From positions 1 through 33,748 of the forward strand of contig SJBG01000013.1 in NCBI GenBank assembly GCA_004332195.1: a stretch of DNA of 33,748 nt, read 5' to 3'. The translations under genes and the position numbers were made by a program. This document shows positions 22,792-29,511 of the stretch, one piece after another. The notes beneath the pieces were generated by a model. The model saw nothing but the letters and a program-made list of their open reading frames with translations, was not told the origin of the DNA and did not search any database. This stretch comes from Desulfobulbaceae bacterium (GTDB taxonomy: Bacteria; Desulfobacterota; Desulfobulbia; Desulfobulbales; Desulfurivibrionaceae). Each line of letters starts with the position of its first letter. Position 1 is the stretch's first letter.

Positions 22792-24070
22792 GAAAATTTT
22801 CACCGGCCACTGTCGCGACACTCCGACCTTGGTAAACACGATCCTGAGCCTGGACGTGGTGATGTGTCATGAAATCACTACTCCTATCGCCATTACCGAT
22901 CTTGTCGCCCGGGGGATGGATCGGGTGTTTGATCCGGAAAAAATCAAGGTGGTAATTGATCATGTTACTCCGGCTAAAGATTCCAAAACCGCCACTCAGG
23001 GCAAGATTTTGCGGGATTGGGCCCGGCGTCATAATATCCGTGATTTTTTTGATATCGGGCGCAATGGGGTTTGCCACGCCTTGTTTCCCGAAAAGGGCTT
23101 TATTCGCCCCGGCTACACGGTGATCATGGGGGATTCCCACACCTGCACGCACGGCGCCTTTGGGGCTTTTGCCGCCGGGGTGGGCACCACTGATCTGGAG
23201 GTCGGAATTTTGAAGGGGGTCTGCTCCTTTCGCCTGCCCAAAACCATTAAAGTCGACATAGCCGGTCCTCTGCCCCGTGGGGTTTATGCCAAGGATGTGA
23301 TTCTCCATATAATCAAACACCTTACGGTCAACGGGGCCACCGATCGGGTCATGGAGTTTGGCGGGTCGGCGGTGGCGGCCATGAGCATGGAAGCCCGAAT
23401 GACTCTGTGCAATATGGCCATCGAAGCCGGGGCCACCTGCGGCATCTGTCTGCCTGACCGGACCACGGCTGAATATCTCTGGCCCTTTATTCAGGAGGAT
23501 TATGCATCTATTGACGCGGCGATCGCCACTTTCAAGCAGTGGCACTCCGATCCTGATGCGGTTTACGAACAGGAGCTGCATTTTGATGTCAGCGACCTGG
23601 CTCCCCAGGTTACTTACGGTTTCAAGCCCGATGAGGTTAAGGATATCTCCGAGATGGAAGGAGTGCGGGTGGACCAGGTGTACATTGGCTCTTGCACCAA
23701 CGGTCGGATCGAAGATTTACGGGAGGCTGCGCGGGTGCTCAAGGGGCGGAAGATCGCGGATCAGGTCCGGGCTATTCTCTCTCCGGCCACCCCCAAAGTT
23801 TATTCCCAGGCCTTAGAAGAGGGGATAATAAAAATTTTCCAGGATGCCGGTTTTTGCGTTACCAATCCCACCTGCGGGGCCTGCCTTGGCATGAGCAACG
23901 GGGTATTGGCCGAAGGTGAGATTTGTGCCTCCACCACCAATCGCAACTTCAACGGCCGCATGGGCAAGGGCGGGATCGTGCATCTGATGAGCCCCCTAAC
24001 TGCCGCCGCCACCGCCGTGGCTGGCCGAATCACCGACCCCCGCCCCTGGTTGATCCGGGGCACAACCTAA
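22772..24070 (+). CDS. leuC: 3-isopropylmalate dehydratase large subunit LeuC
   Basis: LeuC with LeuD isomerises 2-isopropylmalate to 3-isopropylmalate, the second step of leucine synthesis, using a [4Fe-4S] cluster. From the ATG at 22772 (GAGGG five bases upstream) the protein has 432 residues, in the range of the compact archaeal/deltaproteobacterial type. Aconitase-superfamily motifs are visible: VMGDSHTCTHGAFGAFAAGV, the first cluster Cys in GSCTNGRIEDL, and the Cys pair in NPTCGACLGMSNGVL. It also has RNFNGRMGKGG. The related homoaconitase cannot be excluded by sequence reading. leuD follows 22 bases later. The frame is open further upstream (to 22685), but no better start exists there. 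Confidence 0.93.
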   Translation: MGRTIVEKIFTGHCRDTPTLVNTILSLDVVMCHEITTPIAITDLVARGMDRVFDPEKIKVVIDHVTPAKDSKTATQGKILRDWARRHNIRDFFDIGRNGVCHALFPEKGFIRPGYTVIMGDSHTCTHGAFGAFAAGVGTTDLEVGILKGVCSFRLPKTIKVDIAGPLPRGVYAKDVILHIIKHLTVNGATDRVMEFGGSAVAAMSMEARMTLCNMAIEAGATCGICLPDRTTAEYLWPFIQEDYASIDAAIATFKQWHSDPDAVYEQELHFDVSDLAPQVTYGFKPDEVKDISEMEGVRVDQVYIGSCTNGRIEDLREAARVLKGRKIADQVRAILSPATPKVYSQALEEGIIKIFQDAGFCVTNPTCGACLGMSNGVLAEGEICASTTNRNFNGRMGKGGIVHLMSPLTAAATAVAGRITDPRPWLIRGTT

Positions 24071-24092
24071 AGTTAAGCCGGGAGCGCAAGCA

Positions 24093-24608
24093 ATGAAGCA
24101 GTTCGGAGGACGAGCTCTCTTTCTCGATCGCAACGATATCAACACCGATGAAATAATCCCCGCGAAGTATCTTACCGAAAACACCAAGATGGCGCTCAAG
24201 CCCTACGTGTTAGAGGATCTCAAACTAGAAGGTTTTGATCCAGCTCGGGATCTGGTCGACAAAAACGTCATCGTCAGTCGGGCCAACTTTGGTTGTGGCT
24301 CCTCGCGGGAGCATGCGGTCTGGGTTTTTGAGGTCAATGAAATCAACACCGTAATCGCTCAGAGCTTCGCCCGAATTTTTCGACAAAACATGTATAATTG
24401 TGGGATGCTGGCCATTGAGCTGTCGGCTGCCGATCTCAATCTCCTGTTTACCCTCGGCGGCGAAGTAAGCGTTGAGGTGGATTTGGTCGGCGGTAAGATC
24501 AAGGCTCGGGGTGAACGGGATGCCGAATTTTCGTTCACCTTGAACGAGTTTGATCGCCTCCTGGTGGAGGCTGGTGGCTGGCTTAATTATGCCGAGCAAC
24601 ATTATTAA
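24093..24608 (+). CDS. leuD: 3-isopropylmalate dehydratase small subunit LeuD
   Basis: This is the small swivelling subunit that completes LeuC's active site in the cytoplasm. The 171 residues show the family signatures DRNDINTDEIIPAKYLT at the N-terminus, NVIVSRANFGCGSSREHAVW (substrate-binding GCGSSRE loop) and SFARIFRQNMYNCGML. The ribosome binding site GGGAG lies eight bases before the ATG. It is co-transcribed with leuC and ends just four bases before the remnant transposase frame on the opposite strand. Confidence 0.95.
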   Translation: MKQFGGRALFLDRNDINTDEIIPAKYLTENTKMALKPYVLEDLKLEGFDPARDLVDKNVIVSRANFGCGSSREHAVWVFEVNEINTVIAQSFARIFRQNMYNCGMLAIELSAADLNLLFTLGGEVSVEVDLVGGKIKARGERDAEFSFTLNEFDRLLVEAGGWLNYAEQHY

Positions 24609-24611
24609 AAC

Positions 24612-24790
24612 TCAGCGAACAACCGTCTTGTCCTCGCCCGATATAGAAATTGGCAACACGACGCCGGTTATGACCTCGGCCAACCGGCGGAATCCTTTGA
24701 TTTTTTTCCATCTTTTTTCAGCAACCTGCAGCAGCTTGAAAACCATGGTCAAGGTTGTATCCCGTTTCCAAAGTCTGCAGCGTCTTCTGC
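24612..24790 (-). pseudogene. C-terminal remnant of an IS256/Mutator-family-like transposase
   Basis: On the minus strand about 55 residues read KRDTTLTMVFKLLQVAEKRW, then KKIKGFRRLAEVITGV and a short tail. To my recollection this is the closing helix of a Mutator-type transposase group (the pattern is S..T.L.MVFKL...A.K.WR...G...L..VI.GV.F.DG). Only the tail is left, and upstream of it the frame carries no recognisable transposase. It lies between leuD and a uvrC fragment, so an element entered here and was mostly deleted. I base this on remembered family patterns, not on a search. Confidence 0.4.
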
Positions 24791-24859
24791 TCCCCTTCAT
24801 CGCTGTGGGGCCGGGCTCCTCGACCATGGGATCGTCCATGGCACCCAGATCGTCGTCCC

Positions 24860-25166
24860 GTGTCGCATCATCATCTGCTTCAGACTTGAAATCAGCTCCC
24901 TGGATCGTCCGCCCAGAAACATCCGCACCCGCCGGACCATGTCTGCGTAGTCGCTTGGGGAAACATCCAGCACGCACGGGCCGAGGCATTGGCCGATGTG
25001 ATGAAACAGACACGGCCTGATCCGGTTGCGAAACACCGTGTCCTTGCAGCGGCGCAGCTTAAACAGCCGCTGCAAGGCCTTGAGGGTTTGCCGGGCCGCC
25101 TGGGCTGAGTTGAACGGACCCATAATACAGGGCCCCGTCCTTGAGCACCCGCACATATCGAGACAT
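24860..25166 (-). pseudogene. uvrC: frameshifted internal fragment of uvrC
   Basis: UvrC is the nuclease subunit of nucleotide excision repair. Only about 100 of its roughly 600 residues remain. SRYVRVLKDGALYYG reads from 25166, then a frameshift near 25113-25123. The other frame continues GPFNSAQAARQTLKALQRLF, KLRRCKDTVFRNRIRPCL, then GQCLGPCVLDVSPSDYADMV and ends near SRELISSLKQMM. This is the segment after the GIY-YIG domain. The GIY-YIG start, the UVR motif and the endonuclease V-like half are missing, so it cannot be functional. A complete uvrC should be elsewhere in the genome. Confidence 0.75.
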
Positions 25167-25274
25167 CAGCCCGGCGAGGACCCCCTGTCTAGAGGCGCCC
25201 AAAATCGTCGCGCACCCAGTTCGGACCTAAATTCACAAGGTTGGAACAATAACAAAAAAAATCATAATTTATCC

Positions 25275-25303
25275 TTGACACATGTCTGTCTAGTTGACTA
25301 AAT
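25275..25303 (+). promoter_or_regulatory. possible sigma-70-type promoter of the antiporter operon
   Basis: TTGACA at 25275-25280 is a perfect -35 hexamer. CTAAAT at 25298-25303 after 17 bases is a weak -10. It lies 65-95 bases before the first gene of the Mrp-type operon and just after the decayed junction region. Confidence 0.35.
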
Positions 25304-25368
25304 GGTCGCCATCTTGTTCTAAAAAGTGCAAAGTTGTCGTTTCACCATACATGCTTCAACGTCTAAAC

Positions 25369-25950
25369 ATGTCGGGACAAAACGTTATGCAGGCAGAATC
25401 TTTCTGGCTTCGCCATCGGGGCCTCATCCTTCAGGCCTTGATACTCACGGCCGTCTGGTTTATTCTCAGCGGTAGGCTTGACCTCATTTATCTCTTCTGG
25501 GGATTCATCTCCATCGCCTTCACCATGTGGTTGTTCAACCGTCTCCGCTCTATTCCCCTCGCCGACCACGAACCCTATGGTTCGACCCGAATCATCATTC
25601 CGCGATTGATTGTCTATCTGGTATGGCTCGTGGGGGAAATCATCAAGTCCGGGGTTTACGTTACCTATGTTATTCTGCACCCCAAAATGCCCATTCAACC
25701 AATGCTTGTCCGTTTCACTTCGAAACAACCCAACGTTCTGGCCAGAGTCATCCTCGGCAATTCCATAACTTTAACACCTGGAACAATCACGCTGGACATT
25801 CAAGGCGATCGGTTCGTCGTGCATGCATTGACTAGAGACACGGAAGAAGGGCTGGTGAGCGGCGATATGGAAAGCAGGGTTGCTCAACTGTATGTGCAGG
25901 TTTGTAAAGCAGAGGACATGTGTTACGATATCGACCTGACCACTTCTTAG
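25369..25950 (+). CDS. mrpE: Mrp/Mnh-type antiporter subunit E
   Basis: MrpE is a small membrane subunit of the multi-subunit cation/proton antiporter and corresponds to MbhA. The protein is about 193 residues from the ATG at 25369. ATGs at 25351 and 25387 are also possible, and no start has a strong ribosome binding site. Two hydrophobic helices near the N-terminus (LILQALILTAVWFILSG and LIYLFWGFISIAFTMWLF) precede a helix IIKSGVYVTYVIL. The soluble C-terminal domain has the family motif NSITLTPGTITLDIQGDRF and VHALTRDTEEG. It is the first gene of a ten-gene operon and ends with TAG. Confidence 0.9.
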   Translation: MSGQNVMQAESFWLRHRGLILQALILTAVWFILSGRLDLIYLFWGFISIAFTMWLFNRLRSIPLADHEPYGSTRIIIPRLIVYLVWLVGEIIKSGVYVTYVILHPKMPIQPMLVRFTSKQPNVLARVILGNSITLTPGTITLDIQGDRFVVHALTRDTEEGLVSGDMESRVAQLYVQVCKAEDMCYDIDLTTS

Positions 25951-25963
25951 ACGGGGCAAATAG

Positions 25964-26236
25964 ATGGACCTTTTTTTTGTATCCATAGGCTTGGTGCTGG
26001 GACTGGTATTGTTACTTCCTTTGTACAGGGTATTCAACGGACCGACCGTATTCGACCGGATCCTTGGGGCCGCCGCGATCGGCGCAAAGACGCTAACCCT
26101 GATCCTGTTGTTCGGGTTGATATATGATCGCTTAGACATGTTCGTCGACATTTCCCTGGGATATGCAATTCTGAACTTTATAGGCGTCGTAGCCATGGCA
26201 AAATACTTTCGCAAAGAGAGGGGGTCCACGCAATGA
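25964..26236 (+). CDS. mrpF: Mrp/Mnh-type antiporter subunit F
   Basis: This 90-residue protein has three membrane helices. It has the MrpF/MbhB signature LYRVFNGPTVFDRILGAAAIGAKT. It then continues with a second helix (LTLILLFGLIYD) and an ISLGYAILNFIGVVAMAKYF ending typical of the family. Its stop overlaps the start of the next gene by four bases (ATGA), so it is translationally coupled. Confidence 0.92.
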   Translation: MDLFFVSIGLVLGLVLLLPLYRVFNGPTVFDRILGAAAIGAKTLTLILLFGLIYDRLDMFVDISLGYAILNFIGVVAMAKYFRKERGSTQ

Positions 26237-26562
26237 CTACTCTGGCAAATGGCTTAGCCATTCTTTTAGTGCTTGGCGGCACGTTTTTCATGCTCGTGGG
26301 AAGCATTGGTCTTTTGCGATTGCCTGACTTCTACACGCGCGCCCATGCCTCCGGAAAAGTGGACACCCTGGGCATTTTGATGTTTCTCGCGGGGCTGGCT
26401 GTTTTTGAAGGATTTTCATTAACCGCCGCGAAGCTCCTGCTCATCATCTTCTTTGTCGCCTTCACCAGCCCGGTGGCCACACATGCACTGGCGCGAAGGG
26501 CTTTGCTTTTCGGAGTGAAGCCCTGGTATGGAACCAGTCAAGAACATAAGGGAAATCGGTAA
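26233..26562 (+). CDS. mrpG: Mrp/Mnh-type antiporter subunit G
   Basis: This 109-residue membrane protein has the MrpG/MbhC signature GTFFMLVGSIGLLRLPDFYT followed by RAHASGKVDTLGI. Three hydrophobic segments span the membrane, with KLLLIIFFVAFTSPVATHAL as the third. It overlaps mrpF by four bases. The conserved RLPDFYTRxHA motif lies at the membrane surface in related complexes. Confidence 0.93.
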   Translation: MTTLANGLAILLVLGGTFFMLVGSIGLLRLPDFYTRAHASGKVDTLGILMFLAGLAVFEGFSLTAAKLLLIIFFVAFTSPVATHALARRALLFGVKPWYGTSQEHKGNR

Positions 26563-26567
26563 GAAAA

Positions 26568-26813
26568 ATGCATTGGCTTATTGAGTTCATCCTTTTCTTC
26601 ATTCTTGTCGTGACCGCCTTGACTGCGTTGAACGTGCGCAATTTGTTGGCGGCCGTCGTTGCGATGAATGTCTTCAGTTTCATGGCCGCCATCATAATGG
26701 TGTCGCTCGGGGCCGTCGACGTCGCGTTCGTTGAAGCAGTGGCCGGGGCCGGTGTCATCGGAGTGTACAGTGTTGTCGCCATCCGCTTAACATCAAGGAA
26801 GAGTCAAGATTGA
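26568..26813 (+). CDS. MbhD/DUF4040-like antiporter subunit (split MrpA C-terminal part)
   Basis: This 81-residue protein has two or three helices and matches the MbhD/DUF4040 pattern (ALNVRNLLAAVVAMNVFSF and VDVAFVEAVAGAGVIGVYSV). In Bacillus-type Mrp this segment is the C-terminal part of MrpA. In archaeal Mbh it is a separate subunit (MbhD), as here. The stop TGA overlaps the following TTG start. It is predicted to sit between the antiporter-like subunits and the E-F-G module. Confidence 0.8.
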   Translation: MHWLIEFILFFILVVTALTALNVRNLLAAVVAMNVFSFMAAIIMVSLGAVDVAFVEAVAGAGVIGVYSVVAIRLTSRKSQD

Positions 26814-27112
26814 AAACACTTCAGTATTTCCTGCTCCTTGCTTTTTTGGGCATTCTAGTCGGTACGGTGATCCACCTGCCGCCCCGGGGCGACATCGACT
26901 CTCCCGTTCACCAAACGGTCAATCCGGCGGGCACTCTCGTGGCAGGCACGTATTACATTCAACATGCCTACAAAGATACCAAGACTCCAAACATGGTCGT
27001 GGCCGTTTTAGCTGACTATCGGGCATACGACACACTGGGCGAAGTCGTCATCGTTTTCGTTGGTGGAATCGCCTGCTTTTTTATTCTGAATCTACGCAGG
27101 AGAAAGCCATGA
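26810..27112 (+). CDS. MbhE-like antiporter subunit
   Basis: This 100-residue membrane protein starts at TTG 26810-26812, overlapping the previous stop (TTGA), with AAGGAAGAG upstream. It has a helix at residues 5-22, then an exposed segment rich in polar residues. A conserved NMVVAVLADYRAYDTLGEVV part follows, leading into a second helix (VIVFVGGIACFFILNL). DYRAYDTLGE is the MbhE-type signature (in MrpA: DFRGFDTLGE). It overlaps the next gene by ATGA. Confidence 0.8.
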   Translation: MKTLQYFLLLAFLGILVGTVIHLPPRGDIDSPVHQTVNPAGTLVAGTYYIQHAYKDTKTPNMVVAVLADYRAYDTLGEVVIVFVGGIACFFILNLRRRKP

Positions 27113-27591
27113 GCGACAAACCACTTACCGAAAAGATTCCTCGCTACTGTAAAGGTACGGGCATGATGGCACCGACGGACAGTCCGATCGTCCATATCGC
27201 CTGTCGCGGGATTTCTCCTTTCATTTTCCTGATCGGCCTGTACGTCTTTTTTCATGGCCACTATAGTCCTGGTGGAGGTTTTCAGGGCGGCGTGCTCATG
27301 GCGGCCACCATCCTTCTGCTTCGCCTCTCTCTTGGAACAGGACTGAGTCAGGTCGTCATGCCAGCCAGTATTACGTTGCGCCTGAGTGCCGTCGGAGTAT
27401 TGATCTTTGCCGGAACGGGCGTGATCACCATGATTTTTGGAGGCGACTTTTTAGACTACCACTTTTTACCGTTGCCCTGGCTTGACCCGGCATATCTTCG
27501 ATATTATGGAATCTTACTGATTGAGGTGGGCGTGGTACTGACCGTAATGACAACACTCATCGCCATTTACGACGACCTTCTGGGATATTGA
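27109..27591 (+). CDS. mrpB: Mrp/Mnh-type antiporter subunit B
   Basis: This 160-residue membrane protein has the MnhB/MbhF signature FIFLIGLYVFFHGHYSPGGG followed by FQGGVLMAA, and four hydrophobic stretches. The HGHxSPGGGFQGG motif is conserved in all MrpB proteins and is important for cation/proton exchange. The first 30 residues are cytoplasmic. It overlaps the MbhE-like gene by four bases and ends about where mrpC starts. Confidence 0.93.
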   Translation: MSDKPLTEKIPRYCKGTGMMAPTDSPIVHIACRGISPFIFLIGLYVFFHGHYSPGGGFQGGVLMAATILLLRLSLGTGLSQVVMPASITLRLSAVGVLIFAGTGVITMIFGGDFLDYHFLPLPWLDPAYLRYYGILLIEVGVVLTVMTTLIAIYDDLLGY

Positions 27592-27593
27592 TC

Positions 27594-27968
27594 ATGCTTG
27601 AATTCATTCAGGACTACTACGCGTTCATCTTTCTGGCCCTGTTGTTTACTATTGGCTTGTACGGCATGATGGTCAAACAGAACTTGGTAAAGAAAGCTCT
27701 GGGTATGGCCATCGTACAGGCTACGGTCATCATGTTCTGGATAGTCTCCGCATACAAGGATGGCGCTGGTATTCCTATCTTTGACAAACGTTACGGCGTC
27801 GAGAATCCGGAAATGTATATTAATCCTCTTCCGCATGCCATGATGCTCACCGCCGTTGTCGTGGCCATCATCACATTCGGCCTTTCCCTGGCATTGATTA
27901 TTGCCATCTATCGTGAATACAACACGCTGCACGAACCAGAACTTTTGGACCAGATGAAAGATATATGA
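27594..27968 (+). CDS. mrpC: Mrp/Mnh-type antiporter subunit C (NuoK-like)
   Basis: This subunit is homologous to the NuoK proton-channel subunit of complex I. I start at the ATG 27594 (124 residues), with GGGA eight bases upstream. A TTG at 27588 is a close alternative that overlaps the mrpB stop. Three helices are seen. The family segment LVKKALGMAIVQATVIMFWI is followed by PLPHAMMLTAVVVAIITFGL (the PLPQALVLTAIVI-type motif, here with His for Gln). It overlaps mrpD by ATGA. Confidence 0.9.
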   Translation: MLEFIQDYYAFIFLALLFTIGLYGMMVKQNLVKKALGMAIVQATVIMFWIVSAYKDGAGIPIFDKRYGVENPEMYINPLPHAMMLTAVVVAIITFGLSLALIIAIYREYNTLHEPELLDQMKDI

Positions 27969-29494
27969 TTACCCAAAATATTCCAATTCTCGTTCCGGTC
28001 ATTTATCTCATTGCCGCCGCAGCAGTTCCCCTTCTGGGCTACAAAAGAACACTTTTCGCCTTCTGCACGGCACTTTTTGGTTCCGCAGCGGCCTTCTGTG
28101 TTGGCATTATCGGTCTCATTTCGGTAATTACCAACGGTCCTATCAGCTATCATATATCTGGCTGGATGCCACCGATTGGCATCGAACTGGTTCTTGATCC
28201 CCTGTCCGCGTTCATTATCGTGGTCATTTCCGGCAGTACCTTAATGGTCATGATGTATTCCATGAACAGCTTGGCTCAGGAAATACCGGACAAAATTGTT
28301 CCGTTCTATTCTTTGAGCATGCTGTTTCTTTTTGGTCTGTCCGGAATGACGGTTACAGGCGATCTCTTCAACTTTTTCGTCTTCCTTGAAATCTCCGCCG
28401 TGGCTGGCTATGGTCTCCTAGCCATCGGAGATAGGCGAGCTCCCTTCTTCGCTTTCCGGTATCTCACGCTAGGAACAGCCGCTGCTGCCTTTTATCTGCT
28501 CGGCGTCGCTTTTATATTTATGAGCACCGGCACCCTGAACATCGCTGACATTGCCCAGGTACTGCCCGAGGTCAAAGATCATCCACCTGTCATAATCGCC
28601 TTGATCCTGATCATCCTCAGCATCAGTATAAAAATGGGACTGTTTCCAGTGCATCAATGGTTGCCTGACACTTATACGTCAGCCTCTTCCACGGCCACGG
28701 CACTGATCGCTCCCATCGGTACCAAGGTCGCCGCTTACTTCCTGATCCGAATTTTCACTCTTTACGAATATCCGCCCATTATCGACATCCTGAGCATCGT
28801 TGCCGCCGCGAGCATTATCGCTGGCTCCCTCCTGGCTATTGTCCAGCCGAACCTGAAACGCATGTTGGCCTATTCCTCTGTGGCCAACATCGGCTACATC
28901 ATGCTGGGCATCACCCTGGCCACCCCCATGGCCTACATCGGCGCACTGTTGCATATCCTCAACCATACCATGATGAAGTTTGTTCTCTTCGCGTCAGCCG
29001 GCGGGATTATGAACAATATGAAAACCCTTGACATAACGAAACTCATCGGCTTTCCCACCGTCATGCCGCTTACAGCGGTAGCCTTTCTGATTGCGTTGTT
29101 TTCCATGGTCGGCATCCCACCAACAGTTGGCTTCTTCAGCAAGATCTACTTGTTGTTGGGAGCAATTGAAGCACAAGAATGGTTCTATGTCGCTGCTATT
29201 GTACTTAGCTCTTTATTAGCTCTTGTTTATTTATTTCGATTCATCAGTATAGCATTTTTTCGCCCTTACAACAAATCTGACGACAAAAAAATTGTGCAAG
29301 TTGACGGGCCGCCCCTTCCGTATACTGATTTGAGTGAAAACAATACAAATAAACACTTTGAAGCTATGAAGAAGAACGATATGTCTCCAAGTATGTTGTT
29401 CCCTGTATTGCTTGTTGCTGTTGGTATATTGATTTTTGGCATCTTCAATGGATATATTGTCAGCATAATTTCTAAGTCCATGCCAGTTTTCTAG
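27965..29494 (+). CDS. mrpD: Mrp/Mnh-type antiporter subunit D, first antiporter-like subunit
   Basis: This 509-residue, roughly 14-helix protein is related to NuoN/NuoM/NuoL and MbhH. It carries the functional helix residues. The TM5 Glu is E142 in FVFLEISAVAGYG, and a TM7-type Lys lies in SIKMGLFPVHQWLPDTYTSA. Later come LKRMLAYSSVANIGYIMLG and HILNHTMMKFVLFASAGGI with a conserved His and Lys. It ends with a hydrophilic stretch (about 433-470) before the last helix and stops with TAG. As in other Mrp complexes it should take part in proton or Na+ translocation. Confidence 0.93.
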   Translation: MITQNIPILVPVIYLIAAAAVPLLGYKRTLFAFCTALFGSAAAFCVGIIGLISVITNGPISYHISGWMPPIGIELVLDPLSAFIIVVISGSTLMVMMYSMNSLAQEIPDKIVPFYSLSMLFLFGLSGMTVTGDLFNFFVFLEISAVAGYGLLAIGDRRAPFFAFRYLTLGTAAAAFYLLGVAFIFMSTGTLNIADIAQVLPEVKDHPPVIIALILIILSISIKMGLFPVHQWLPDTYTSASSTATALIAPIGTKVAAYFLIRIFTLYEYPPIIDILSIVAAASIIAGSLLAIVQPNLKRMLAYSSVANIGYIMLGITLATPMAYIGALLHILNHTMMKFVLFASAGGIMNNMKTLDITKLIGFPTVMPLTAVAFLIALFSMVGIPPTVGFFSKIYLLLGAIEAQEWFYVAAIVLSSLLALVYLFRFISIAFFRPYNKSDDKKIVQVDGPPLPYTDLSENNTNKHFEAMKKNDMSPSMLFPVLLVAVGILIFGIFNGYIVSIISKSMPVF

Positions 29495-29511
29495 TCCCTT
29501 GAGAGGATAAA

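Noticed and set aside
22769-23581. 270-residue minus-strand frame opposite leuC
   Set aside because: It is antisense to leuC, which has all aconitase-family motifs. It has no independent support.
25190-25232. Minus-strand peptide NLGPNWVRDDFGRL upstream of the uvrC fragment
   Set aside because: It reads like protein but ends at a stop after about 15 codons and matches no part of UvrC I can place. It is too short to call.
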